Assembly (NCBI GenBank): GCA_900550375.1
Contig: URRP01000011.1
Span: forward strand, 1 to 53,833
Direction: 5' to 3'
Length of the DNA stretch: 53,833 nt
From: an uncultured Alistipes sp.
Lineage (GTDB): Bacteria > Bacteroidota > Bacteroidia > Bacteroidales > Rikenellaceae
The notes beneath the pieces were generated by a model that was not told where the DNA came from, did not search any database, and saw nothing but the letters and a program-made list of their open reading frames with translations. Made by a program: the position numbers and the translations under genes. This document shows, in pieces, positions 1 to 7,193 of this stretch; within the stretch, counting starts at the first letter, position 1, and each line of letters begins with the position of its first letter.

Positions 1-87
1 TTAAGCGAAACTAACTACTGGTTATCAATCAATTATCAAACAAAAAAAGTTTGCCAACCGGACGCTCCCTTTTTTTTATTCCTCTTC

Positions 88-1533
88 TCAGAGACTCCGC
101 ACCACGGCGCAGAGCAGGTCCCAGAACTTCTGTACGGTAGCGATCTCCAACCGCTCGTCGGGCGAATGCACGCCGCGCAGCGTCGGACCGAACGACACCA
201 TGTCCAACTCGGGATATTTCTCCAGAAACAGTCCGCACTCCAGTCCGGCATGAATGGCCCGCACCTTGGGTTTCGCAGCGAAGAGCTTCTCGTAGCACTG
301 TTCGGTAACGCGCAGCAGATGCGAATCGGGATCGGGCGTCCAGCCGGGATAGCCGTCCGAATGAGCGACTTCGGCGCCAGCCAGCCGCAGCACCGCCTCG
401 ACAGTCTGTGCCGCATACCGCTTGGCGCTCTCCACCGACGAACGCTGCGAGGTGGTGACGACGATTCCGTCGGTGCCGAACTTCACCGACGCCAAATTCG
501 ACGAGGTTTCGACCAGCCCCTCGACCGCGTGCGACATCGCCAGCACACCGTTCGGCAGACCGACGAGCGCTCCGACGAGCGACTGCATCGTCACGGGATC
601 GAGCACCCACTCGACGCCCTCTATCTTGCCCAGCGTCATCTGCAAGTTGGGTTCGGTATACTTGAACTCCTCGACGATCTCCACCGCAAACACCCGGCAG
701 CGTTCGCACACGTCGCCGGCCGACTCGGCGGGCACACCGAAGATGGCGAACGCCTCGCGCGGAATGGCATTGCGCAGGTTGCCGCCGTCGAAGCGATTCA
801 GCACCAACCCGTAAGGCAGCAGTTCGTAAAGCAGCCGCGCTACCAGTTTATTGGAGTTGGCCCGTCCTTTATCGATATCGTCGCCCGAATGTCCGCCCAG
901 CAGGTTTTTCACGTCGACGCGGAAATATTCGAACTCGTCGGGCGCCGGCGTCACCATCGGACGGAACGTCGCCACGGTATCCACGCCGCCGGCACAGCCG
1001 ATGAAAAGCTCTCCTTCGTCCTCCGAATCGAGGTTGATGAGGTACTTTCCCGTCAGCATCCCCTCACCCAGACCGAACGCTCCCGTCAGACCGGTCTCCT
1101 CGTCCACCGTAAAGAGCGCTTCGAGCGCCGGATGTTCGACGGTCGCAGAGGCCAGTACGGCAAGGGCCGCAGCCATACCGATTCCGTCGTCGGCACCGAG
1201 CGTCATCCCCTCGGCACGCACCCACCCGTCGTCGATACGGGTACGGATCGCGTCGTTCTCAAAATCGAACGCCGCATCGGAATTCTTCTCGCATACCATA
1301 TCCATATGCGACTGAAGAATCACGGTCGGATGCCCCTCGTAACCGGCCGTCGCCGGCTTACGGATCACGACGTTGCCGGTCGCATCGCACTTGTACTCCA
1401 AGTTATGCTCCTTCGCCCAGCCGACCAAGTAGTCGCGTATCTTCTCTTCCTTCTTCGAGGGACGCGGCACGCGCGTAATCGCCTCGAACTCGCTCCACAC
1501 CTCCTGAGGCGCGAGTTTTGTCAAATCTGCCAT
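88..1533 (-). CDS. pepD: Xaa-His dipeptidase (aminoacyl-histidine dipeptidase, M20 family)
   Basis: A 481-residue cytosolic metallopeptidase that cleaves dipeptides such as carnosine-type Xaa-His; E. coli PepD is about 485 residues, so this is full length. The M20 metal site is visible: QSHMDMV (His76, Asp78), GADDGIG (Asp115/116), the catalytic Glu pair in TVDEETG (Glu145/146), the lid-domain HSGDDI motif, and the last ligand in IHAGLECG near the C terminus. The ATG at 1531-1533 was chosen because it is preceded, on the minus strand, by a -7 box TATTTTTG (1557-1564) and starts the conserved MADLTKLAP-type N terminus. It is divergent from ispF. Assignment to the family is firm; exact substrate range is inferred. 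Confidence 0.95.
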   Translation of the reverse strand: MADLTKLAPQEVWSEFEAITRVPRPSKKEEKIRDYLVGWAKEHNLEYKCDATGNVVIRKPATAGYEGHPTVILQSHMDMVCEKNSDAAFDFENDAIRTRIDDGWVRAEGMTLGADDGIGMAAALAVLASATVEHPALEALFTVDEETGLTGAFGLGEGMLTGKYLINLDSEDEGELFIGCAGGVDTVATFRPMVTPAPDEFEYFRVDVKNLLGGHSGDDIDKGRANSNKLVARLLYELLPYGLVLNRFDGGNLRNAIPREAFAIFGVPAESAGDVCERCRVFAVEIVEEFKYTEPNLQMTLGKIEGVEWVLDPVTMQSLVGALVGLPNGVLAMSHAVEGLVETSSNLASVKFGTDGIVVTTSQRSSVESAKRYAAQTVEAVLRLAGAEVAHSDGYPGWTPDPDSHLLRVTEQCYEKLFAAKPKVRAIHAGLECGLFLEKYPELDMVSFGPTLRGVHSPDERLEIATVQKFWDLLCAVVRSL

Positions 1534-1556
1534 TATTATTTCGTTTTGAATCTTTA

Positions 1557-1564
1557 CAAAAATA
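1557..1564 (-). promoter_or_regulatory. Bacteroidota -7 promoter element for pepD
   Basis: Plus-strand CAAAAATA reads TATTTTTG on the minus strand, an exact match to the Bacteroidota TAnnTTTG element. A TTTTG lies just upstream. It sits about 24 bases before the pepD ATG. Confidence 0.55.
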
Positions 1565-1606
1565 CAAAACTATCCGCATTACACCGCCCGATTCCGAATT
1601 TTTTTC

Positions 1607-1614
1607 TACATTTG
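1607..1614 (+). promoter_or_regulatory. -7 promoter element for ispF
   Basis: TACATTTG fits TAnnTTTG and lies 18 bases before the ispF ATG; the pepD and ispF promoters are back to back in about 50 bases. No clear -33 TTTG is seen. Confidence 0.5.
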
Positions 1615-1632
1615 TCGGAATCCTGCACTACT

Positions 1633-2121
1633 ATGGAGATGCTTTTCAGAATCGGACACGGATACGACGTACATGCACTTGCCGAAGGACTTCCCCTCGT
1701 GCTGGGCGGCGTCGAGATCGAACACACCAAAGGCTGCATCGCCCACTCGGACGGCGACGTGGCGATCCACGCCCTCTGCGACGCGCTGCTGGGCGCTGCC
1801 GCACTGGGCGACATCGGGCTGCATTTCCCCGATACTTCGGCGGAATATAAGGGAATCGACTCGAAACGGCTGCTGCACCGCGTCACGGAGCTGCTGGCCG
1901 AAAAGGGCTACCGTATCGGTAACGTCGACTGCACGATCCGAATGCAGCGTCCCAAACTGCGCCCCCACATCGATCGGATGCGAGAAACGCTGGCCGAGAT
2001 CATGGGAGTCGGCGTCGACTGCGTCTCGGTGAAGGCTACTACGACCGAACGACTCGGATTCGAAGGGCGCGAAGAGGGTGTCTCTGTCTCGGCCGTAGCA
2101 TTGATCTACAAGGGGGAATAA
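1633..2121 (+). CDS. ispF: 2-C-methyl-D-erythritol 2,4-cyclodiphosphate synthase
   Basis: A 162-residue enzyme of the MEP pathway that cyclises CDP-methylerythritol 2-phosphate to MEcPP with release of CMP. The family length is about 155-165. Diagnostic motifs are RIGHGYDVHAL near the N terminus (metal-binding Asp12 and His14), HSDGDVAIHALCDALLGAAA, and the C-terminal KATTTERLGFEGREEG. The open frame extends far upstream into the pepD antisense strand, but the ATG at 1633 directly precedes the conserved start and follows a -7 box; ATG 1639 is an alternative start. The next gene of the same pathway present here, ispE, lies at 44.9 kb, so the pathway genes are dispersed. Confidence 0.96.
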   Translation: MEMLFRIGHGYDVHALAEGLPLVLGGVEIEHTKGCIAHSDGDVAIHALCDALLGAAALGDIGLHFPDTSAEYKGIDSKRLLHRVTELLAEKGYRIGNVDCTIRMQRPKLRPHIDRMRETLAEIMGVGVDCVSVKATTTERLGFEGREEGVSVSAVALIYKGE

Positions 2122-2145
2122 CGCTTTTTCAGCGTGATTCTCAAC

Positions 2146-2168
2146 CTTCTGTCAACCGCCGACAGAAG
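2146..2168. other. Small hairpin after ispF
   Basis: CTTCTGTC (2146-2153) and GACAGAAG (2161-2168) form a perfect 8-base-pair stem with a 7-base loop 25 bases after the ispF stop. There is no T run after it on either strand, so it may be an RNA 3'-end processing or stability structure rather than an intrinsic terminator. Confidence 0.4.
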
Positions 2169-2327
2169 CGTATTACGTCCCGATCCGATCAGATAGGTAC
2201 ATACGAATCGCATTGCATCGACCGTTTCCACATACATAAATCATTGATTATCAGGCACAATAGCATATTTTAATAAAATTTCTGAAAAATTTATTAAAAT
2301 ATTTTACCAACTTAGCAAACTTTGCAC

Positions 2328-2336
2328 TATCTTTGC
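2328..2336 (+). promoter_or_regulatory. -7 promoter element for the 44-codon small gene
   Basis: TATCTTTGC is a perfect TAnnTTTG element in an AT-rich upstream stretch. It predicts a transcript starting near 2342, about 65 bases before the small ORF at 2406. Confidence 0.6.
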
Positions 2337-2405
2337 ATCGGTTAAGGTTAGAAAACAGATCCGCCGAAGAGGCGACTCGGATGCGGATCGCAAATCAGGT
2401 TAAGT

Positions 2406-2540
2406 ATGGTACGAATGATCAAAAACACCGTGGTTGCCTCGCGGACGCTGAAGAGCAACCTCACCAACAAGCTGTTGGACATGATGACCTCCGACTGGTT
2501 CCTCAAGGTTCTGGAATCGAACAAGTCGAACATCAATTAG
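2406..2540 (+). CDS. Small protein of unknown function, 44 residues
   Basis: I do not recognise this protein. The frame runs from ATG 2406 to TAG 2540 and encodes a basic, hydrophilic 44-residue peptide starting MVRMIKNTVVASRTLKSNL, with a central LLDMMTSDWFLKVLE stretch that could form an amphipathic helix and no signal peptide or membrane segment. What makes it credible is its setting: a perfect -7 promoter element 70 bases upstream and a strong intrinsic terminator whose stem begins at the base after the stop codon, so it is a free-standing transcription unit of about 230 bases. A second ATG (2415) is an alternative start. The unit could instead be an sRNA. Confidence 0.5.
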   Translation: MVRMIKNTVVASRTLKSNLTNKLLDMMTSDWFLKVLESNKSNIN

Positions 2541-2577
2541 GAAAGAGATCACGAAAGAGCGATCTCTTTCTTTTTTT
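2541..2577 (+). terminator. Intrinsic terminator of the 44-codon gene
   Basis: GAAAGAGATC (2541-2550) pairs perfectly with GATCTCTTTC (2561-2570) around a 10-base loop and is followed by a T run to 2577. The stem starts right after the TAG. Confidence 0.85.
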
Positions 2578-2625
2578 AAGACCCCTCCACCGCGGATCGT
2601 CAGACCTCCGCATACGATAAACACG

Positions 2626-2657
2626 AACTCCGGTCCAACAGATGGGCCGGAGTTTTC
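2626..2657. terminator. Bidirectional terminator
   Basis: AACTCCGGTCC (2626-2636) pairs with GGGCCGGAGTT (2644-2654) and is followed by TT. On the minus strand it ends the lipoprotein gene at 2681. Confidence 0.7.
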
Positions 2658-2680
2658 CGTAATAACAGTTCAGATCGTCG

Positions 2681-2929
2681 CTATTTCTGCAACGGGTTAT
2701 CGGCAGGCCGCACCGAATCGGATTGAGGCTGTTCTCCGCTGCGGATCGAATCGGTCAGCGGCCGCGCCTGAAACTCGCGAACCGGCACGCCGTACATCAA
2801 ACGGATCGGACGCTGGATTTTTACGCTGTCCGCACCCTCGTCCGCACGCTTCGCAGTTTCCTTCACGCCCGAGCAAGCGGCTCCGAAACCCAACAGGGCG
2901 AGCAGGGCAGTTATGATTCTGGCATTCAT
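2681..2929 (-). CDS. Small putative lipoprotein of unknown function
   Basis: An 82-residue protein. The ATG at 2927-2929 was preferred over an upstream in-frame start because it begins a classic lipoprotein signal: MNARIITALLALLGFGAAC, with Cys19 as the predicted lipidated residue. The mature part is short, hydrophilic and rich in charged residues and Pro (ending SDSVRPADNPLQK), with no recognisable domain. It is expected to be anchored in the outer or inner membrane facing the periplasm. It is divergent from the cold-shock gene. No function can be assigned. Confidence 0.65.
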   Translation of the reverse strand: MNARIITALLALLGFGAACSGVKETAKRADEGADSVKIQRPIRLMYGVPVREFQARPLTDSIRSGEQPQSDSVRPADNPLQK

Positions 2930-3030
2930 ATCCTTAGTTCTGGTCGATTCGATTCCGGTCGATTTTGCAGACAAATATACGCATAATTTCGCCTTTTTTC
3001 GTGAATCGGTTCAAAAAAAAGCCAAAAAGT

Positions 3031-3061
3031 TTTGATATTCAATTGTTTTTCTCTTACTTTG
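3031..3061 (+). promoter_or_regulatory. Promoter of the cold-shock gene (-33 and -7 elements)
   Basis: TTTG at 3031-3034 and TTACTTTG at 3054-3061 are separated by 19 bases, the normal Bacteroidota spacing. The -7 box deviates from TAnnTTTG by one base. The ATG is 26 bases after the -7 box, a short leader compared with the long cspA leader of enterics. Confidence 0.6.
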
Positions 3062-3087
3062 CAGGACAAATCTATTATTTTATTTCT

Positions 3088-3288
3088 ATGAAAGGCAAAG
3101 TTAAATGGTTCGATGGCAAGAAAGGCTACGGATTCATTACTGGCGAAGACGGTAAAGAAGTGTTCGTTCACTACTCGGGTATCGCCAAAGACGGTTTCAG
3201 AGCTCTCAACGAGAAGCAGGAGGTTGAGTACGAACTCGGCGAGGGCAGCAAGGGTATTCAGGCGATCGATGTGAAAGTAGTTGAGTAA
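3088..3288 (+). CDS. Cold-shock domain protein (CspA family)
   Basis: A 66-residue single cold-shock domain that binds single-stranded RNA or DNA and melts RNA structure. Both nucleic-acid binding motifs are present: RNP1 as KGYGFI and RNP2 as VFVHYSGI. The start MKGKVKWFDGKKGYG is the usual N terminus of the family, which fixes the ATG at 3088 rather than the upstream open frame. It is a single-gene unit with its own promoter and terminator. Whether it is cold-induced or constitutive cannot be told from the sequence. Confidence 0.95.
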   Translation: MKGKVKWFDGKKGYGFITGEDGKEVFVHYSGIAKDGFRALNEKQEVEYELGEGSKGIQAIDVKVVE

Positions 3289-3314
3289 CAATCATATATT
3301 TTCACCTATTGGTG

Positions 3315-3350
3315 GACGGTCCGCATCGTGCGGACCGTCTTTCTATTTTT
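3315..3350 (+). terminator. Intrinsic terminator of the cold-shock gene
   Basis: GACGGTCCGCA (3315-3325) and TGCGGACCGTC (3329-3339) form an 11-base-pair stem with a 3-base loop, followed by a T-rich tail. Confidence 0.9.
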
Positions 3351-3469
3351 AAGGGTGCGCACAAGCGGTCTCAGGTTTTGCACGACGAAAACGCCGGTGA
3401 TGCGCAGAGGTTTCACGCATCAGATCGGATTTTTACAACGGATTGTTTCGTATTTATTAAAATATTTTG

Positions 3470-3477
3470 TAATTTTG
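3470..3477 (+). promoter_or_regulatory. -7 promoter element for the phosphofructokinase gene
   Basis: TAATTTTG matches TAnnTTTG exactly and lies 53 bases before the ATG. Confidence 0.55.
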
Positions 3478-3530
3478 GGCGCGAAAAAGATACATTCGGA
3501 ACATCTGAACAATCATAACTTTAAAACACT

Positions 3531-4763
3531 ATGAAAGAGGCTATTGCAATTCTTACAGGTGGCGGTCCCGCACCGGGCATGAATACGGTGGTGGGCAGCG
3601 TCGCCAAAACGTTCCTTGCCAAAGGGTACCGCGTGATCGGTCTGCACTACGGTTATTCGGGGCTTTTCAACCCCGCTCCCCGTCATGAAGACCTGACCTT
3701 CACGATGGCCGACTACATCTTCAATCAGGGTGGTTCCTACCTGACGATGAGCCGTTTTAAACCGACCGACAAGGATTTCGAGGAGAATTTCAACCTCAAT
3801 TTCTTCACCGAGAACAACGTCAAGCTGCTCGTGACCGTCGGCGGCGACGATACGGCATCGACCGCAAACCGCATTGCCAAGTTCCTTGAGGAGAAGCACT
3901 ACCCCATCGCGAACATCCACGTACCGAAGACCATCGACAACGACCTGCCGCTGCCCGACGGAACGCCGACGTTCGGCTACCAGTCGGCCAAGGAGGGCGG
4001 AACGGTCATCGGCCGTGCCGTTTACAACGACGCACGCACGTCGGCCAACTGGTTCGTCGTTGCCGCCATGGGCCGTTCGGCGGGTCACCTCGCCTTCGGC
4101 ATCGGCTCGGCTTGCCACTACCCGATGATCGTCATCCCCGAAATGTTCAACAAAACGGAGATCACGGTGGAGAAGATCGTCAATATGGTCGTTTCGTCGA
4201 TCATCAAGCGCAAGATCATGGGTCTCGACTACGGTGCGGCCATGATCTCGGAGGGAGTGTTCCACGCCCTGAGCAACGAGGAGATCAAGAAGTCGGGCAT
4301 CCACTTCTCCTATGACGAGCACGGACATCCCGAGCTGGGGAAGGTATCTAAGGCCCATATTTTCAACGAGATGCTTGAGAATAAGCTCAAAGAACTGGAC
4401 ATCAAGGTCAAGTCGCGTCCCGTCGAAATCGGATACGAGGTTCGCTGCCAGACCCCGATCGCTTACGATCTGGTTTACTGCTCGGAGCTGGGTATGGGTG
4501 TCTACAAGCTCTTCTCGGAGGGCAAGACGGGCTGCATGGTCTACATCAGTCAGGACGGCTTCGTATCGCCGCTCTACCTCAAGGACCTGCAGGATCCCAC
4601 CACGGGCAAGATTCCACCCCGTCTGGTGAACATCAACTCGGACAAAATCCAGCAGGTGATCAACAACCTGATGAACTACATTACGCCCGCCGATTACGAG
4701 GCTGCCAAGGAATATGTGGCAAATCCCGAGGCATTCGATCTCAAGAAAATTCTGAACTGGTAG
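3531..4763 (+). CDS. pfp: 6-phosphofructokinase, pyrophosphate-dependent type
   Basis: A 410-residue member of the phosphofructokinase superfamily phosphorylating fructose 6-phosphate in the cytosol. The phosphate-donor residues point to PPi rather than ATP: GGDDT (104-108) where ATP enzymes have GGDG, and PKTIDND (132-138) where ATP enzymes have PGTIDND; the Lys is characteristic of PPi-PFKs. MGRSAGH (180-186) and the PE of IPEMF (about 203) are substrate motifs. The enzyme is reversible and so could serve both glycolysis and gluconeogenesis. It is preceded by a promoter and followed by a strong terminator, so it is monocistronic. The PPi call rests on known residue rules, not on assay. Confidence 0.92.
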   Translation: MKEAIAILTGGGPAPGMNTVVGSVAKTFLAKGYRVIGLHYGYSGLFNPAPRHEDLTFTMADYIFNQGGSYLTMSRFKPTDKDFEENFNLNFFTENNVKLLVTVGGDDTASTANRIAKFLEEKHYPIANIHVPKTIDNDLPLPDGTPTFGYQSAKEGGTVIGRAVYNDARTSANWFVVAAMGRSAGHLAFGIGSACHYPMIVIPEMFNKTEITVEKIVNMVVSSIIKRKIMGLDYGAAMISEGVFHALSNEEIKKSGIHFSYDEHGHPELGKVSKAHIFNEMLENKLKELDIKVKSRPVEIGYEVRCQTPIAYDLVYCSELGMGVYKLFSEGKTGCMVYISQDGFVSPLYLKDLQDPTTGKIPPRLVNINSDKIQQVINNLMNYITPADYEAAKEYVANPEAFDLKKILNW

Positions 4764-4783
4764 TTACGCTGCCGAACCCGAAA

Positions 4784-4807
4784 AACCGCTGCGGCAGCGG
4801 TTTTTTC
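4784..4807 (+). terminator. Intrinsic terminator after pfp
   Basis: AACCGCTG and CAGCGGTT arms with a minimal loop are followed by TTTTTT. Confidence 0.85.
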
Positions 4808-4830
4808 AACTTCCTACCGAAAACCGAACC

Positions 4831-5634
4831 ATGAACGCCGAACAAAGAGCCGAACGGAAGCAAGTTCTTGCATGGTTACGCGAATGTATCGCCCGCTACC
4901 GCAAGGAGGTCGCCCTCTACGAAAAGGCCGTCGCACGCCGCCCCAACACCTACCTGCCCAAACTCGCAGAGGCGCAGCACGAACTGGGAAAGTTCTACTG
5001 GTGGCGGCACACGCCGGCCTCTTACCGCATGGCGCTGAAACTCTTCATGCTGGCACTCCGAAACTACGACCGGTATCGGGGACGGCGTAATCTGACGCTG
5101 GGACGACTCTATCTGCTGGACGATCTGGCGAAGTTGAGCGTGCGTCTCGACGGCCGCAGTGCCGAGCAGGTACTGCTCAACCTGCTGTCGATCTACGAGG
5201 CGATGGCCGCCGCAGATCCGCTCATCCACAACACAGACGTAGCAGAGATGCTTTGGCGGCTGGGGAACCTCTATGCCGACGAACAACGTTTCGATGAGGC
5301 CGAACGCATGTACCTGCGTGCACTGGACAAACACGCCGAGTTCGATGGGGAAGACCCGCACCGCTATCGTCCCGCAACGGCGCAGTGCCGGCGGTCGCTG
5401 GGCCGGCTCTACGAAGATATGCACGACGAAGCCCGTGCCGAAGAGTCCTACCTCGCGTCGGCCGCCATGCTGCGCGAGTTGTGCGAAGATCCCTTCGAAC
5501 GGTGCAACCATCTCCATTCGCTGATCCGCACCCTCGCGCTGCTGGCCGACTTCTGCGAGCGGCGAGGTACCCTCGGCGAAGCAGCCCGATACCGCACCGA
5601 GGTGGCGGCGCTGAAAGCCGAATGCGAAGCGTGA
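4831..5634 (+). CDS. TPR-repeat protein of unknown function
   Basis: A 267-residue cytoplasmic protein without signal peptide or membrane helix. It is almost entirely helical and rich in Leu, Ala, Arg and Glu, with TPR-like units; the clearest is LGNLYADEQRFDEAERMYLRAL near residue 150, followed by LGRLYEDMHDEARAEESYL and a third unit at the C terminus (ADFCERRGTLGEAARY). Such repeats bind peptides or partner proteins; no catalytic domain is seen. It lies between a terminator and a convergent helicase gene, so it is probably a single gene. No specific role can be assigned. Confidence 0.75.
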   Translation: MNAEQRAERKQVLAWLRECIARYRKEVALYEKAVARRPNTYLPKLAEAQHELGKFYWWRHTPASYRMALKLFMLALRNYDRYRGRRNLTLGRLYLLDDLAKLSVRLDGRSAEQVLLNLLSIYEAMAAADPLIHNTDVAEMLWRLGNLYADEQRFDEAERMYLRALDKHAEFDGEDPHRYRPATAQCRRSLGRLYEDMHDEARAEESYLASAAMLRELCEDPFERCNHLHSLIRTLALLADFCERRGTLGEAARYRTEVAALKAECEA

Positions 5635-5651
5635 CGCGGAGCGAACGCAAC

Positions 5652-5692
5652 GACGCCCCGCATCCGTGATGGATGCGGGGCGTCGCGTTTTT
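5652..5692. terminator. Bidirectional terminator between TPR gene and rhlE
   Basis: GACGCCCCGCATCC and GGATGCGGGGCGTC form a 14-base-pair stem around a short loop at 5652-5684, followed by GCGTTTTT. It lies between two convergent genes. Confidence 0.9.
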
Positions 5693-5705
5693 GCGAAATC
5701 AGCCC

Positions 5706-6824
5706 TTACCCTGCGATCACGCGCAGTTTTTTGCCCGTGAGCTTCTGGATATCGGCCAGCATGGGACGTTCGTCCGAAGCGCAAAAGGTCAGTGCCATCC
5801 CCGAATGTCCCGCACGCCCCGTACGGCCGATGCGGTGTACGTAAGTCTCGGCTACATCCGGCAAATCGTAGTTGATGACCAGCTCCAACTGGTCGATGTC
5901 GATGCCGCGTGCGGCGATATCGGTCGCCACGATCACGCGCGTCTTTCCCGCCTTGAAATTCGACAGGGCACGCTGACGTGCCGACTGCGACTTGTCACCA
6001 TGGATCGCGTCACAGCCGATACCGGCCTTCGACACGATACGAGCGATACGGTCGGCGCCGTGTTTCGTTCGTGAAAAGACCAGCACCGAACGGCCGCCGT
6101 ACTCCTGCAGCGCCGAAATCAGCGCCTGTTTCTTCTCGGGCTTCTCCACATAGCAGAGCCGCTGCTCGATGGTGTCGACCACCGACGCCACCGGTTCGAC
6201 GGCCACACGCACGGGATCGCTCAGCAGATCGGCGGCCAGCCGCTCGATCGTCTTGGGCATCGTCGCAGAAAAGAGCAATGTCTGGCGCTGCTTCGGCAGC
6301 AGCGGCAGCAGACGCCGGATATCGTGGACAAATCCCATATCGAGCATCCGGTCAGCCTCGTCGAGCACGAAAAGCTCGATCTGCCGGAGCGATATATATC
6401 CCTGCCCGATCAGGTCGAGCAGACGGCCCGGCGTGGCGGTCAGCACATCGACGCCCCGTTTGAGCTGGTCGGTCTGCGGGCGCTGGTTCACGCCGCCGAA
6501 AACGACGCAGGTACGCAGGGAAGTGTATTTGGCATAGTCGCGCAGCGACTCGTCGATCTGCAACGCCAGCTCACGCGTAGGCGTAAGAATCAGCGCCCGG
6601 ATCGGCCGTTCGCGGCCGTCGAGCGGCCGACGCATCAGATGCGCCAGAATAGGCAGCGCGAAAGCCGCCGTCTTTCCCGTACCGGTCTGAGCCGTACCGA
6701 GAATATCTCGGTTCTCCAGCGCAGCCGGAATCGCCTGCATCTGAATGGGCGTGGGTTGTTCGTATTCCTTATCCCGCAATGCGCGCAACAGCGCATTCGG
6801 AAGATTCAATTCCTGAAAAGTCAT
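5706..6824 (-). CDS. rhlE: DEAD-box ATP-dependent RNA helicase, RhlE type
   Basis: A 372-residue protein containing just the two RecA-like helicase domains and no basic C-terminal tail, so it is a minimal form. Motifs in order: Q motif YEQPTPIQMQ (21-30), Walker A AQTGTGKT (45-52), PTRELALQ, TPGRL, DEAD (155-158), SAT (186-188), and in the second domain VFSRTKHGAD, ATDIAARGIDI and HRIGRTGRAG. It unwinds short RNA duplexes in ribosome assembly or RNA decay. The only clear upstream promoter element on this strand is near 7150, which would give an mRNA leader of about 315 bases. RhlE is the best subgroup fit; other DEAD-box subgroups cannot be fully excluded. Confidence 0.92.
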   Translation of the reverse strand: MTFQELNLPNALLRALRDKEYEQPTPIQMQAIPAALENRDILGTAQTGTGKTAAFALPILAHLMRRPLDGRERPIRALILTPTRELALQIDESLRDYAKYTSLRTCVVFGGVNQRPQTDQLKRGVDVLTATPGRLLDLIGQGYISLRQIELFVLDEADRMLDMGFVHDIRRLLPLLPKQRQTLLFSATMPKTIERLAADLLSDPVRVAVEPVASVVDTIEQRLCYVEKPEKKQALISALQEYGGRSVLVFSRTKHGADRIARIVSKAGIGCDAIHGDKSQSARQRALSNFKAGKTRVIVATDIAARGIDIDQLELVINYDLPDVAETYVHRIGRTGRAGHSGMALTFCASDERPMLADIQKLTGKKLRVIAG

Positions 6825-7146
6825 CTATTCATCTGTGAGTTCGACGTAAAGATCGTTTTAATACTAATTGTAAGTCGTGTGAATATGGAATCTCGCCGAA
6901 CTCATATTACGGCATCCTGCGGACGCCGGATTTCATATTGACATTTCCTGTAAGCTCCCGTTCCCAGCGGGAATCTTCTTCTACGGACATTTCCTGCATC
7001 CGGCAAAACAGCGATCGCCGCGCAGATCGGAACGTCCAAACAAACACCTCCGCCCTTCGATTCAGGCGGTCGGGTCTGACAAATTCGTAATAAAAAAACG
7101 GGGAGAAGAGCGGCCCCGAAGGCCGGCGCGAAAGATTATTACAGGA
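6825..7146 (-). other. Long probable 5' leader of rhlE, with hairpins
   Basis: This 320-base stretch has no convincing gene. On the minus strand it starts at a -7 box (7147-7154) and runs to the rhlE ATG. It can fold short stems, for example around TTCCCGCTGGGAA (near 6960) and CGGCCTTCGGGGCCG (near 7115). A frame of 89 codons at 6907-7176 begins upstream of the promoter and is probably noise. A structured leader would suit autoregulation or cold control of a helicase, but that is inference. Confidence 0.35.
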
Positions 7147-7154
7147 CAAAGATA
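7147..7154 (-). promoter_or_regulatory. -7 promoter element, probably for rhlE
   Basis: Plus-strand CAAAGATA reads TATCTTTG on the minus strand, a perfect match. The next gene in that direction is rhlE. Confidence 0.5.
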
Positions 7155-7193
7155 CGCATATTTCCCGAAAAAACAAAATTTGGACAAAATGTC

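Noticed and set aside
166..1632. The open frame continuing upstream of ispF
   Set aside because: It is the antisense of pepD; ispF homologues begin at the ATG at 1633, which follows a promoter.
6907..7176. 89-codon minus-strand frame before rhlE
   Set aside because: It begins upstream of the only promoter on that strand and lacks any domain or signal.
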